DNA of 17,631 nucleotides. It comes from JAAYVZ01 sp035384965. Its GTDB lineage: Bacteria > Acidobacteriota > Thermoanaerobaculia > Thermoanaerobaculales > Thermoanaerobaculaceae. The notes under the pieces were generated by a model, which saw only the letters and a program-made list of their open reading frames with translations, searched no databases and had not been told where the DNA came from. The stretch is taken from assembly GCA_035384965.1 (NCBI GenBank), contig DAOOJE010000050.1, positions 1-17,631 of the forward strand, in the 5' to 3' direction. Made by a program: the position numbers and the translations under genes. Below are positions 6,978 through 13,508 of this stretch, piece after piece (position 1 is the stretch's first letter; the number at the start of each line of letters is the position of its first letter).

Positions 6978-8234
6978 ATGGGATTGCGTACTGACGAGCT
7001 GATCGCCCTGGCCCGCGCCCACAGCCCGCTGGTGGCGAGGCGGGGCGAGGACGGGCTGTTGCTGGCCAAGGCTCAGGGCTGCCGGGTCTTCGACGCCGAC
7101 AACATGGCCTACGTCGACGTGCTGGGTGGTGGCGGGGCCAACCTGCTGGGATACGGCAACCAGTACCTCCTGGATGCGGTTCGCAAGGCGTCCTCGTTCG
7201 GGCTGGCTTCGGGGTTCCACGCCGCGGCCGAAATCGAGCTCGTGGACCTGCTGAGCGAAATGCTCCCCGACTACGGCCCGTGGGTCCTCACGCCGGCGGA
7301 AAGCGAGGCGTGGGAGCTGGCGCTGCGCTGGTGCCGGCGCGACACCGGCCGCCAGCGCCTGGTGGTGTTCGACGGGAACCGGCGCGGCTCGACCGAGGCG
7401 CTCCAGGTGTCGGCGGCCGGTCCGCTCGGCATTTCCCAACCTCTCGTGGCCGGCATCCCGCCCGAGATCGCCCGCCTCGTGCGGGTGGTTCCCTGGGGCA
7501 GCGTCGACGCCTTCGCCGACGTGCTGTCCGAAGTCGGCGTCGACACCGCAGCGGTCATCCTCGACCCCATTGCCAGCCTGTTCGGCGTGCTCCGACCCGA
7601 CCCCGAGTTTCTCCGCCAGGTGCAGGAGCGCACGAGAGCGGTGGGAGCGCGGCTGGTGCTCGACGAGACCATCACCGGCTTTCGCCTCGCGCGCGGCGGC
7701 GCCACGGAGTCGTTCGCCCTCGAGCCCGACGTCGTGGTCCTCGGCGGCGCGCTCGGGGGCGGCGTTTCCCCGATCGGGGCCATCACCTGGCCGCGCCGCT
7801 TGCAAGCCACGCCGGGCGACGAGCTGCCCGCCCCCGCCCCGCCGATCTCGGTGCTGGCGGCGACGGCGACGCTGTCGGTGCTGCGTAACGAGTCCATCCA
7901 CCAGAGGCTGGAGGAGCGCGGCGCCCAGCTTCAGGCCGGTGTCGAGGCACTGGCCGAGAAGTTCGGTCGCAGCTTGCGGTGCAACCGGGTCGGCTCGATC
8001 TTCGCGCTGTACTTTTCCCGCACCGGCGTCAGCGACGGTAGGTCGTTCGCCCGCGTCGACCAGGAGCTGTGGGGTCGCTTCGCGCGCGGGGTGCGGGACA
8101 ACGGCGTGCTGCTGCCGTCACGCTCTCCGGTCACCTCGTTCCTCTCCCACGCCCACGGCGTCAAGGACATCGAGAAGGTGCTCTCCGCCATGGAGCAGAC
8201 CTTGCGCCGTATGCAGAAGGAAGACGAGGCCTAG
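6978..8234 (+). CDS. Class III aminotransferase-fold protein (HemL-like) lacking the PLP lysine
   Basis: The predicted protein has 418 residues and is related along its length to glutamate-1-semialdehyde 2,1-aminomutase and other class III aminotransferases. The PLP nitrogen-binding pair is kept in LVLDETITGFRLARG (D229, E230). The segment that reads LGKxxGGGxPxGA in active relatives here reads LGGALGGGVSPIGA, so G257 replaces the lysine that binds PLP. Two further PLP contacts are changed: the SGTEA phosphate-binding motif reads AESEA, and the YHG motif reads RRG. The reading frame is intact and ends in a normal stop, so this is not an ordinary pseudogene. It is probably a catalytically inactive paralogue with a binding or regulatory job, or an enzyme that works differently. 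The ATG at 6978 has GGAGG (6962-6966) and a nearer AAGG upstream. A role in haem synthesis is not supported. Confidence 0.85.
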   Translation: MGLRTDELIALARAHSPLVARRGEDGLLLAKAQGCRVFDADNMAYVDVLGGGGANLLGYGNQYLLDAVRKASSFGLASGFHAAAEIELVDLLSEMLPDYGPWVLTPAESEAWELALRWCRRDTGRQRLVVFDGNRRGSTEALQVSAAGPLGISQPLVAGIPPEIARLVRVVPWGSVDAFADVLSEVGVDTAAVILDPIASLFGVLRPDPEFLRQVQERTRAVGARLVLDETITGFRLARGGATESFALEPDVVVLGGALGGGVSPIGAITWPRRLQATPGDELPAPAPPISVLAATATLSVLRNESIHQRLEERGAQLQAGVEALAEKFGRSLRCNRVGSIFALYFSRTGVSDGRSFARVDQELWGRFARGVRDNGVLLPSRSPVTSFLSHAHGVKDIEKVLSAMEQTLRRMQKEDEA

Positions 8235-8235
8235 C

Positions 8236-8254
8236 GCGCCGGCGCAGCCGGCGC
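8236..8254. terminator. Hairpin between convergent genes
   Basis: GCGCCGGC (8236-8243) and GCCGGCGC (8247-8254) form a perfect 8-bp stem with a 3-base loop. The hairpin lies directly after the HemL-like stop and 25 bp from the response-regulator stop. Its position suits a two-way transcription end. No T tract follows on either strand, so any termination would be atypical. Confidence 0.45.
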
Positions 8255-8279
8255 CCTTCGGCACCACCACTTCGAGTTC

Positions 8280-8660
8280 TCAGGGTTGCGCGATGTGGCG
8301 CGCCAGCGCCGCCAGCACCGTCGATTCCTCGAGCGGCTTCTCGAGGTATTCGTGGACTCCGTGCTGTTGCCTCGCCTCGCTCTCCCACCGGCGGCTCTTG
8401 TAGACAGCCGTGACGATGAAGATGATCGGGCGGTAGTCGGCCACCTTTTCCCGCAGCCTGGTGATGACGTCGAACCCGGACATCAGCGGCATGAGGGCGT
8501 CGAGCACGAGGAGGCGGGGGCGGACCGAGAGGGCCGTGTCCAGCGCTTCCCGCCCGTTGGCCGCCTCCACCACGTCGAAGCCCTGCTCTCGCAGCAGCTC
8601 GGCCATCCACGCGCGGAAGATCCGGCTGTCATCCGCCACCAGCGCTGTGAGGACTCCCAT
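8280..8660 (-). CDS. Single-domain response regulator (CheY-like receiver)
   Basis: The predicted protein has 126 residues and consists only of a receiver domain. It would be phosphorylated by a histidine kinase and act by protein contact. The acidic pocket is D10 and D11, the phosphoacceptor is D54 (LVLDALMP), the switch threonine is T84, and the conserved lysine is K108 (EKP). A basic, polar segment after T84 (YKSRRWESEARQQ) lengthens the beta4-alpha4 region. The ATG at 8660 is chosen because GGAGG lies five bases upstream; a longer frame upstream lacks such a signal. There is no output domain. Its neighbours are the STAS and anti-sigma-type ATPase genes, so it may feed a phosphorelay or partner-switch pathway. 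No sensor kinase is in the window. Confidence 0.92.
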   Translation of the reverse strand: MGVLTALVADDSRIFRAWMAELLREQGFDVVEAANGREALDTALSVRPRLLVLDALMPLMSGFDVITRLREKVADYRPIIFIVTAVYKSRRWESEARQQHGVHEYLEKPLEESTVLAALARHIAQP

Positions 8661-8691
8661 GGTCACCTCCGGCTGCGCGGCGCCCTCGACC

Positions 8692-8720
8692 GTGGCGGCA
8701 GGGCCAACCCCTGCCGCCAC
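8692..8720. repeat. Perfect 12-bp inverted repeat between the STAS and response-regulator genes
   Basis: GTGGCGGCAGGG (8692-8703) and CCCTGCCGCCAC (8709-8720) pair perfectly around a 5-base loop. They lie in the 96-bp gap between the two cistrons. A weaker 5-bp stem sits next to it (8730-8746). In the transcribed strand no U tract follows, and the response-regulator ribosome site is 22 bases downstream. It could be an intercistronic attenuator, an RNA-stability element or a binding site. Confidence 0.6.
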
Positions 8721-8756
8721 TGTCGCACCGGCGGTCCGTACCCGCCGAACCCCATT

Positions 8757-9098
8757 TCACGCGCTGAAGCTGGCGAGGGCCTCCTGCTCGTTGTCGAACA
8801 CGTCGAAGACCGTGATGAGCTGCGTGACGTGGAGAATGTCGGTGATCTTTTGCGTGAGGTTCAGGAGCTTCATCTTTCCACCGCGGCGGGAGATGGTGGT
8901 GTAGCAGCCCACCAGCTCGCCGATGCCCGACGAGTCGATGTGCGACACCCCCTTGAAGTCGAGCAGGATGTTGGTGAACCCGGCGCTGACCGAGTCCTCG
9001 ATCTGCTTGCGCAGCTCGACGTCTCCGGCTCCGATGGTGATCTTGCCCTCGAGATCGAGGATCCGCACGTTGCCGACGTCCCGAATCTTGGTCTTCAT
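8757..9098 (-). CDS. STAS-domain anti-sigma factor antagonist (SpoIIAA/RsbV type)
   Basis: The predicted protein has 113 residues, the usual length of the family. It would bind the anti-sigma-type ATPase encoded just upstream and be switched off by that protein's kinase activity. The signature HIDSSGIGELV places the phosphorylatable serine at S57, equivalent to the second serine of the SpoIIAA DSSG motif. The ATG at 9098 has GAGGAGG upstream. It overlaps the stop of the ATPase gene by four bases (ATGA), so the two are probably translated together. The target sigma factor or other output is not in the window, and some STAS/ATPase pairs control targets other than sigma factors. Confidence 0.93.
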   Translation of the reverse strand: MKTKIRDVGNVRILDLEGKITIGAGDVELRKQIEDSVSAGFTNILLDFKGVSHIDSSGIGELVGCYTTISRRGGKMKLLNLTQKITDILHVTQLITVFDVFDNEQEALASFSA

Positions 9099-9526
9099 TC
9101 GCTCCTCCTCGCGTTCAGGTTCTTGCGCAGCCGGAGGCGGGTCCCCCCCCGCTCGGCCAGGCTGAAATCGACCTCGTCCATGAACTGCCGCATGTAGAAG
9201 ACGCCGCGGCCGCTCGACCGCATGAGGTTTCCCGGGTCGGTGGGATCGGCCACGCCTGCGGGGTCGAAGCCTTCCCCCTCGTCCTCGACCACGATTTCCA
9301 GCGCCTCGGCGGGATCGAGCGTGACCTCGACCAGAACCCGCTTTTCGGCGCTAAGCTTGTTGCCATGCTTGATCGCGTTCGCCAGCGCCTCCCGGACCGC
9401 CATGCCGACCCAGTAGCAGGTTTCCTCGCCCACCCTCTCGCTGCGACACATCTCGTTGAGCACGCGCTCCACAAGCTCGATGTTCTCGTACAGCGAGAGA
9501 AGCTGCAGCCGGGCTGCCCTCGTCAT
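9095..9526 (-). CDS. Anti-sigma-factor-type serine kinase ATPase (SpoIIAB/RsbW type)
   Basis: The predicted protein has 143 residues with a GHKL ATPase fold. Such proteins bind a partner (classically a sigma factor) and phosphorylate a STAS antagonist. The N box is REALANAIKHGN, the G1 box is DEGEGFDP, and the G2 region is SSGRGVFYMRQFMDEV. The ATG at 9526 has no Shine-Dalgarno sequence, but TATACT lies eight bases before it, the arrangement of a leaderless mRNA. An in-frame ATG at 9544 with a weak AAGGG is the alternative start. The start codon shares the palindrome CATG (9524-9527) with the divergent peptidase gene. The downstream partner overlaps by four bases. No sigma factor or PP2C phosphatase gene is visible nearby. 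Confidence 0.92.
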   Translation of the reverse strand: MTRAARLQLLSLYENIELVERVLNEMCRSERVGEETCYWVGMAVREALANAIKHGNKLSAEKRVLVEVTLDPAEALEIVVEDEGEGFDPAGVADPTDPGNLMRSSGRGVFYMRQFMDEVDFSLAERGGTRLRLRKNLNARRSE

Positions 9527-10694
9527 GCGCCGCGAGTATAGCATTCTCGCCCTTCTCGCGCTGGCCGCCTCGGCGGCCGCCGGCCCCTGCCCGCCTGCGC
9601 TCGAGGCCGTGGCGGCGCGGGTCGCGGAGCTGCGGGGTGTGCAGGCGCCGTTCCTGCCCCCCTGCCGGTTCGTCCCGATCTCGCGGCTCGGGGCCGAACT
9701 CGACGCCAAGCTGCGCCGCGACCTGCCATTGCCGCCCGAGCTGTACGTGGAGGCGTTGCAGCGGCTGGGCTTCATCGACGCCGGTCCCGTCTACCCGCGG
9801 CTGCTCGAGTTCTACTCCAGCCAGGTGCTCGGCTTCTACGAGCCCGGGGCCGACGAGATGGTGCTCGTCCAGCGCTCCGACGGCGCGCCAGCCGGGGACC
9901 CCACCGTGTGGGCGCACGAACTCGCCCACGCGGTGCAGGAGCGGCGCTTCGGGTTGCCGGCCAGGCTCCTCGCGATGCGGCACAACAGCGACCGGCAGCG
10001 CGCCATGTCCGCCATTGCCGAGGGCGACGCCACGCTCGTTATGCTGGTGCTCAGTCAGGCGAGCCCGCCCTCGCTGGAAGCTCTGCGAGCCACGCAGCGC
10101 CACCTCGCCTCCCAGGCCGACACCTTCCCCGCCCCTCCTGGCGTGCCGGACTTTTTCGTCAAGGACCTCGCGTTCCCCTACGCCCAGGGGCTGGCCACCG
10201 TGCTGACGGCGTACGAGCGAGGCGGCTGGAAGGCCGTGGACGACCTCCTCCGCCGCCCGCCGGATTCGACCTCCGAACTCTTGCACCCCGCCCGGCGTCC
10301 GCTCGGGCCGCCGCTTCTCGACGCCGAGCTGCCGCCACCCCCCGCCGGCTTCACGACCGTCCTCACTGACACCCTGGGCGAGTGGGCGCTGGCTTACTGG
10401 CTGGGGCGCCGCCTGCCGGCCGCAGAAGCTTCCCGCCTCGCCGCGACCTGGGACGGCGACCGGCTTCGCCTCGCCCGCAACAGCCAGGGCGAGTGGGCGC
10501 TGACCCTTCTCGTTCGCTGCCGCGAAGCCAGTGGCAGCCGCGAGCTGGCCACCGCGTTGCGGGTGTGGGGACCCGCCCTTCTTTCCGGCCTGACGCCGGG
10601 CCGCGAGCCGGAGTTCGAGGTCGCGGCGGCCGGCAGGCTCGTCACGATGCGGTCGCCGAGGCGGCCGGTTTCGCTCCCAGCACCGACGCCTTGA
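9525..10694 (+). CDS. Exported HExxH zinc metallopeptidase, uncharacterised family
   Basis: The predicted protein has 389 residues. Residues 1 to about 20 form a signal peptide (MRREYSILALLALAAS...). The motif HELAH at 131-135 supplies two zinc-binding histidines and the catalytic E132. E166 in AIAEGDA, 31 residues after E132, fits a gluzincin third ligand. C22 and C43 (approximate positions) in the early mature region could form a disulfide. The C-terminal half contains GEWALAYWLGRRL, and nothing in it points to a known substrate-binding domain. It probably acts in the periplasm, but the substrate is unknown. The ATG at 9525 gives the signal peptide but lacks a Shine-Dalgarno sequence. The 3' end overlaps the convergent cyclophilin gene by 53 bp. 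Confidence 0.85.
   Translation: MRREYSILALLALAASAAAGPCPPALEAVAARVAELRGVQAPFLPPCRFVPISRLGAELDAKLRRDLPLPPELYVEALQRLGFIDAGPVYPRLLEFYSSQVLGFYEPGADEMVLVQRSDGAPAGDPTVWAHELAHAVQERRFGLPARLLAMRHNSDRQRAMSAIAEGDATLVMLVLSQASPPSLEALRATQRHLASQADTFPAPPGVPDFFVKDLAFPYAQGLATVLTAYERGGWKAVDDLLRRPPDSTSELLHPARRPLGPPLLDAELPPPPAGFTTVLTDTLGEWALAYWLGRRLPAAEASRLAATWDGDRLRLARNSQGEWALTLLVRCREASGSRELATALRVWGPALLSGLTPGREPEFEVAAAGRLVTMRSPRRPVSLPAPTP
9535..9543 (-). promoter_or_regulatory. Candidate extended -10 promoter (TGCTATACT) of the anti-sigma-type gene
   Basis: On the minus strand TGC precedes TATACT, which matches five of six consensus bases. The expected start site is 7-9 bases on, at or next to the A of the ATG at 9526. 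The element lies inside the signal-peptide codons of the divergent peptidase gene. Confidence 0.5.
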
Positions 10695-11241
10695 GGATGA
10701 CAACCGGCGTCTTCGGGACGTCCTTGGCAAACGGCCCGGCGGCACCGGTCGGCACGGCGCCGATCGCCTCCACCACCTGCATGCCCTCCACCACTCGCCC
10801 GAAGACGCAGTAGCCGAAGCCCTCGTCGGTCTTGCTCCGGTGGTCGAGGAAGGCGTTGTCCACGAGGTTGATGAAGAACTGGGCCGTGGCCGAGTTCACC
10901 TCCCCGGTGCGCGCCATGGCGATCGTGCCCTTGAGGTTCTTGAGCCCGTTGGCGGCCTCGTTGACGATCGGGTCCCCGGTCTGCTTGCGCTCCAGCGACG
11001 CCGTGTAGCCCCCGCCCTGGATCATGAAACCCGGAATGACGCGGTGGAACACCGTACCGTCGTAAAAGCCGGCGCGCACATAGTCGAGGAAGTTGTTGAC
11101 CGTGATCGGCGCCTTGGACGGCTCCAGCTCGAGGACGATCACGCCCTTGGTGGTCTCGAGCCGCACGCGCGGCTTCCCGGCCCCAGGCGCAGCCCACGCC
11201 AGCGCCGGCACCAGCAGCACGGCCATCAGCAGTCGTCTCAT
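10642..11241 (-). CDS. Exported cyclophilin-type peptidyl-prolyl cis-trans isomerase
   Basis: The predicted protein has 199 residues. It would speed cis-trans isomerisation of prolyl bonds during folding in the periplasm. A signal peptide (MRRLLMAVLLVPALAWAA) precedes the cyclophilin domain. Family hallmarks present are FHRVIPGFMIQGG (catalytic arginine and ligand-site residues), AMAR and the QFFIN core, with a late GYCVFGRVVEGM. The short C-terminal tail is alanine- and serine-rich. The ATG at 11241 has GGGAG seven bases upstream. The gene is last in the run that starts with the phosphohexomutase, 26 bp behind the kinase gene. Its 3' end is antisense to the last 53 bases of the metallopeptidase gene. 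Confidence 0.95.
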   Translation of the reverse strand: MRRLLMAVLLVPALAWAAPGAGKPRVRLETTKGVIVLELEPSKAPITVNNFLDYVRAGFYDGTVFHRVIPGFMIQGGGYTASLERKQTGDPIVNEAANGLKNLKGTIAMARTGEVNSATAQFFINLVDNAFLDHRSKTDEGFGYCVFGRVVEGMQVVEAIGAVPTGAAGPFAKDVPKTPVVILKASVLGAKPAASATAS

Positions 11242-11267
11242 GTCCCAGCTCCCTTCCACGGGTACCC

Positions 11268-13184
11268 CTAGCGGGCCCGCCCTCCGGCGAGCGAGAACCT
11301 CGGCACGGCCTGCTCGCCCTCCATCTCGACCTTGAGCACCGCCCGTCCCGCGGCCGGCAGCACGACCTCGAGCACCTGCTCGGCGAGGAGAGTTCCCTCC
11401 TCGTTGCGGAGCCGGGCCGTGAGCGTCCGGCTGCCAGCCCGGACCGTGAAGACCTCCTGGTACACCCCGGCCCCCTTCTTCTTGAGGCCGAGGAACCCCT
11501 TCGTGTAGAAGTTGAGCTGCTTGCGCGCCAGCGCCTCGCCGTCGACGTCGATCTCCAGGGTGGCGGCGCTGAGGGGGCAGTTGAAGTACACCTCGAGCCT
11601 GGCCTCGCCCCTGGGGGCCTCCGGAACCGGTGTCGCAACCGCGGCCGGCGCCGGTGCTTCGGTGCGGCTGGGGGGGCGGGCCGAGCGCAGCTTCTCGCGC
11701 ACGATCTCGAGGTAGCCGGAGGCGAGAGGATCGGACGGGTCGAGGGCAACGGCTTCCTGCAGGCGATCGAGCGCCTCGGCGAGGCGGCCCCGCCCGTGCA
11801 GCGCCCACCCTTCCTCCCGCAGCGCCTGCGCCCGCGCCAGCCTGGTCGAGACGTCGCGTTCCACGAGCGCCCGCGCTTCGGCCTCCTGCTTCAGCCGCCG
11901 CCCCGCCTGCGAGTACGGGGCCTCGGCCCAGACCTTCTCGAGCGCCTCGAGAGCCTGCTGGGGCTGGCCGGCCTGCAAGGCGGCCGACGCCTCCCACAGC
12001 CCGATGACCGCGCGGTGGCGGCGCTCTGCCTCGCCGGGCGGCGTTGCCGGCCACGGCCCGCGCTCGATGCGTGTGGCCAGAGCGGCGATCACGAGCGCCG
12101 GCACCCCGACCACGAGCGCCAGCAGCGTCACGACCCATCTGGTCTCGATCGCCTGCCGCCAGACGGACGGCGTGGCGGCCGCGGTGCCCGCCGCCGCAGG
12201 CGTCTGCTCGGAAGACGGCGGCGCTTGCGGAGGCGTGGCGAGTTCCGTGGCTCGCGTCGCGGTCGGGGCGGCGACCACGCTGGCCGGCGGGGCGCCGGCG
12301 CTGCTCGGCCCCGCGGCCGGCACGGTCACGCTGACCGGCGAGTCTCCGGGCAGCCCAGCCAGCACCCGCCGCAGGGCGTCCAGCGCCCGCGCCACGTCGT
12401 TGCCGCGCCCGTAGCGCCGCTCCGGGTCCTTTTCCAGGAGCTTGAGGATGATCGGGTTGAAGGCCGGGGGGAGGCCGGGCCGGACGCGGGAGGGGATCGG
12501 CGCCGCCTCGTGAACGATCTTGTACGTCACCTCGGTGAGCGACTGCGCCACGAACGGGCGGCTCCCCGTCAACATCTCGAAGAGCACGACCCCAAGCGAA
12601 AAGAGGTCGCTGCGCCCGTCGACACTGCGCCCCATCACCTGCTCCGGGGACATGTAGTTGGGCGTACCGATGAACTGGCCCGTCGCCGTGAGGTTCGAGG
12701 ACTCGAGGCGAGCCACGCCGAAATCGGTGATCTTCACCAGCCCCTGCGGAGTGAGCAGGATGTTGGCGGGCTTGATGTCCCGATGCACCACGCCCTTGCT
12801 GTGGGCGTAGTCGAGCCCGCCAGCGAGCGCCGTGCCGATGCGGGCCACCTCGCTGTACGCGAACCGCTGGCCGGCCCGCAGCAGGTCCCGCAGGCTGCGC
12901 CCCTCGATGAACTCCATGGCCATGTACGAGAGACCGGTCGCACCGTCCACGCCGGCGTCGAAGACCGTGACGATGACGGGGTGGCTGAGCCGTCCGGCCG
13001 CCTGGGCCTCGCGCAGGAACCGCTGGCGGAACTCCTCGGCCTCGTCCGCCTCGGACGGCAGCGCCAGGGTCTTGAGCGCGACTTGCCGGCCGATGACGGG
13101 GTCGCGGGCCAGGTACACGACGCCCATGGCGCCGCGTCCCAGCACCCTCTCGATCTCGTAACGGCCGAGCTGCTTGACGTCCAT
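11268..13184 (-). CDS. Membrane Ser/Thr protein kinase with TPR-like repeats and a C-terminal beta domain
   Basis: The predicted protein has 638 residues. The kinase domain (about 9-270) is a complete Hanks type: glycine loop GRGAMGVVY (16-24), K38, HRDIKPAN with D136 and N141, DFG at 154-156, and the activation segment ending SPEQ. A Pro/Ala/Thr-rich linker leads to one membrane segment (about 350-371). Outside the membrane are two TPR-like helical hairpins (about 386-435 and 447-495), a proline-rich linker, and a beta-rich domain (about 525-625) that I do not recognise. The protein could sense something in the periplasm and phosphorylate cytoplasmic targets. The start is ATG 13184, three bases after the FtsB-like stop. 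The cell-division gene beside it makes a divisome or envelope role attractive, but that is inference. Confidence 0.93.
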   Translation of the reverse strand: MDVKQLGRYEIERVLGRGAMGVVYLARDPVIGRQVALKTLALPSEADEAEEFRQRFLREAQAAGRLSHPVIVTVFDAGVDGATGLSYMAMEFIEGRSLRDLLRAGQRFAYSEVARIGTALAGGLDYAHSKGVVHRDIKPANILLTPQGLVKITDFGVARLESSNLTATGQFIGTPNYMSPEQVMGRSVDGRSDLFSLGVVLFEMLTGSRPFVAQSLTEVTYKIVHEAAPIPSRVRPGLPPAFNPIILKLLEKDPERRYGRGNDVARALDALRRVLAGLPGDSPVSVTVPAAGPSSAGAPPASVVAAPTATRATELATPPQAPPSSEQTPAAAGTAAATPSVWRQAIETRWVVTLLALVVGVPALVIAALATRIERGPWPATPPGEAERRHRAVIGLWEASAALQAGQPQQALEALEKVWAEAPYSQAGRRLKQEAEARALVERDVSTRLARAQALREEGWALHGRGRLAEALDRLQEAVALDPSDPLASGYLEIVREKLRSARPPSRTEAPAPAAVATPVPEAPRGEARLEVYFNCPLSAATLEIDVDGEALARKQLNFYTKGFLGLKKKGAGVYQEVFTVRAGSRTLTARLRNEEGTLLAEQVLEVVLPAAGRAVLKVEMEGEQAVPRFSLAGGRAR

Positions 13185-13187
13185 GCC

Positions 13188-13508
13188 CTAAACCGCTCCC
13201 GGCGCGGGGCTCTCCGTCGCCGTTGGTGCCGGCGTCGGGGGCACCACGATCAGGACCTCCCCTGGCGCCGCCACGTCGAGTGACTGTCGCGCCGCCCGCT
13301 GGCGGGCCGCCTGTTCCTTGCGCAAGGCATCCACCTCGCGGCGAAGCGCCCGATTGGCCTCCTCCAGCCTCGCCCTGCGGGCTTCGAGCGCGCGCACCTC
13401 CTGCTGGCTGTGGCGCGCCTCGGCGAAGCCGCGCCAGGCACCCCACGTCGCCAGGCCCGCCAGCACCGGCAGGCCCAGCCACGCGCCCCACCGGCCGAGC
13501 CTGCTCAC
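13188..13508 (-). CDS. ftsB: FtsB/DivIC-like septum formation initiator protein
   Basis: The predicted protein has 106 residues in the FtsB/DivIC arrangement: a short N terminus, one membrane segment (about 8-25), a coiled coil (about 28-75) and a short tail. The LDVAAPGEVLIVV segment resembles the PGE motif at the end of the DivIC/FtsB coiled coil. FtsB proteins bridge FtsL and FtsQ in the divisome. The GTG start at 13508 overlaps the enolase stop by four bases (GTGA). Enolase followed directly by ftsB is the order known from Escherichia coli, and it strengthens a call that sequence alone would leave weak. A Pro/Thr-rich C terminus is an addition. Confidence 0.8.
   Translation of the reverse strand: MSRLGRWGAWLGLPVLAGLATWGAWRGFAEARHSQQEVRALEARRARLEEANRALRREVDALRKEQAARQRAARQSLDVAAPGEVLIVVPPTPAPTATESPAPGAV

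Noticed and set aside
6978..8234. Naming this gene hemL (glutamate-1-semialdehyde aminomutase)
   Set aside because: The PLP lysine and two other cofactor motifs are absent, so the normal reaction is not supported.
8236..8720. Calling the GC-rich hairpins here standard intrinsic terminators
   Set aside because: None is followed by a T-rich tract on either strand. They are listed only as candidates or as an inverted repeat.
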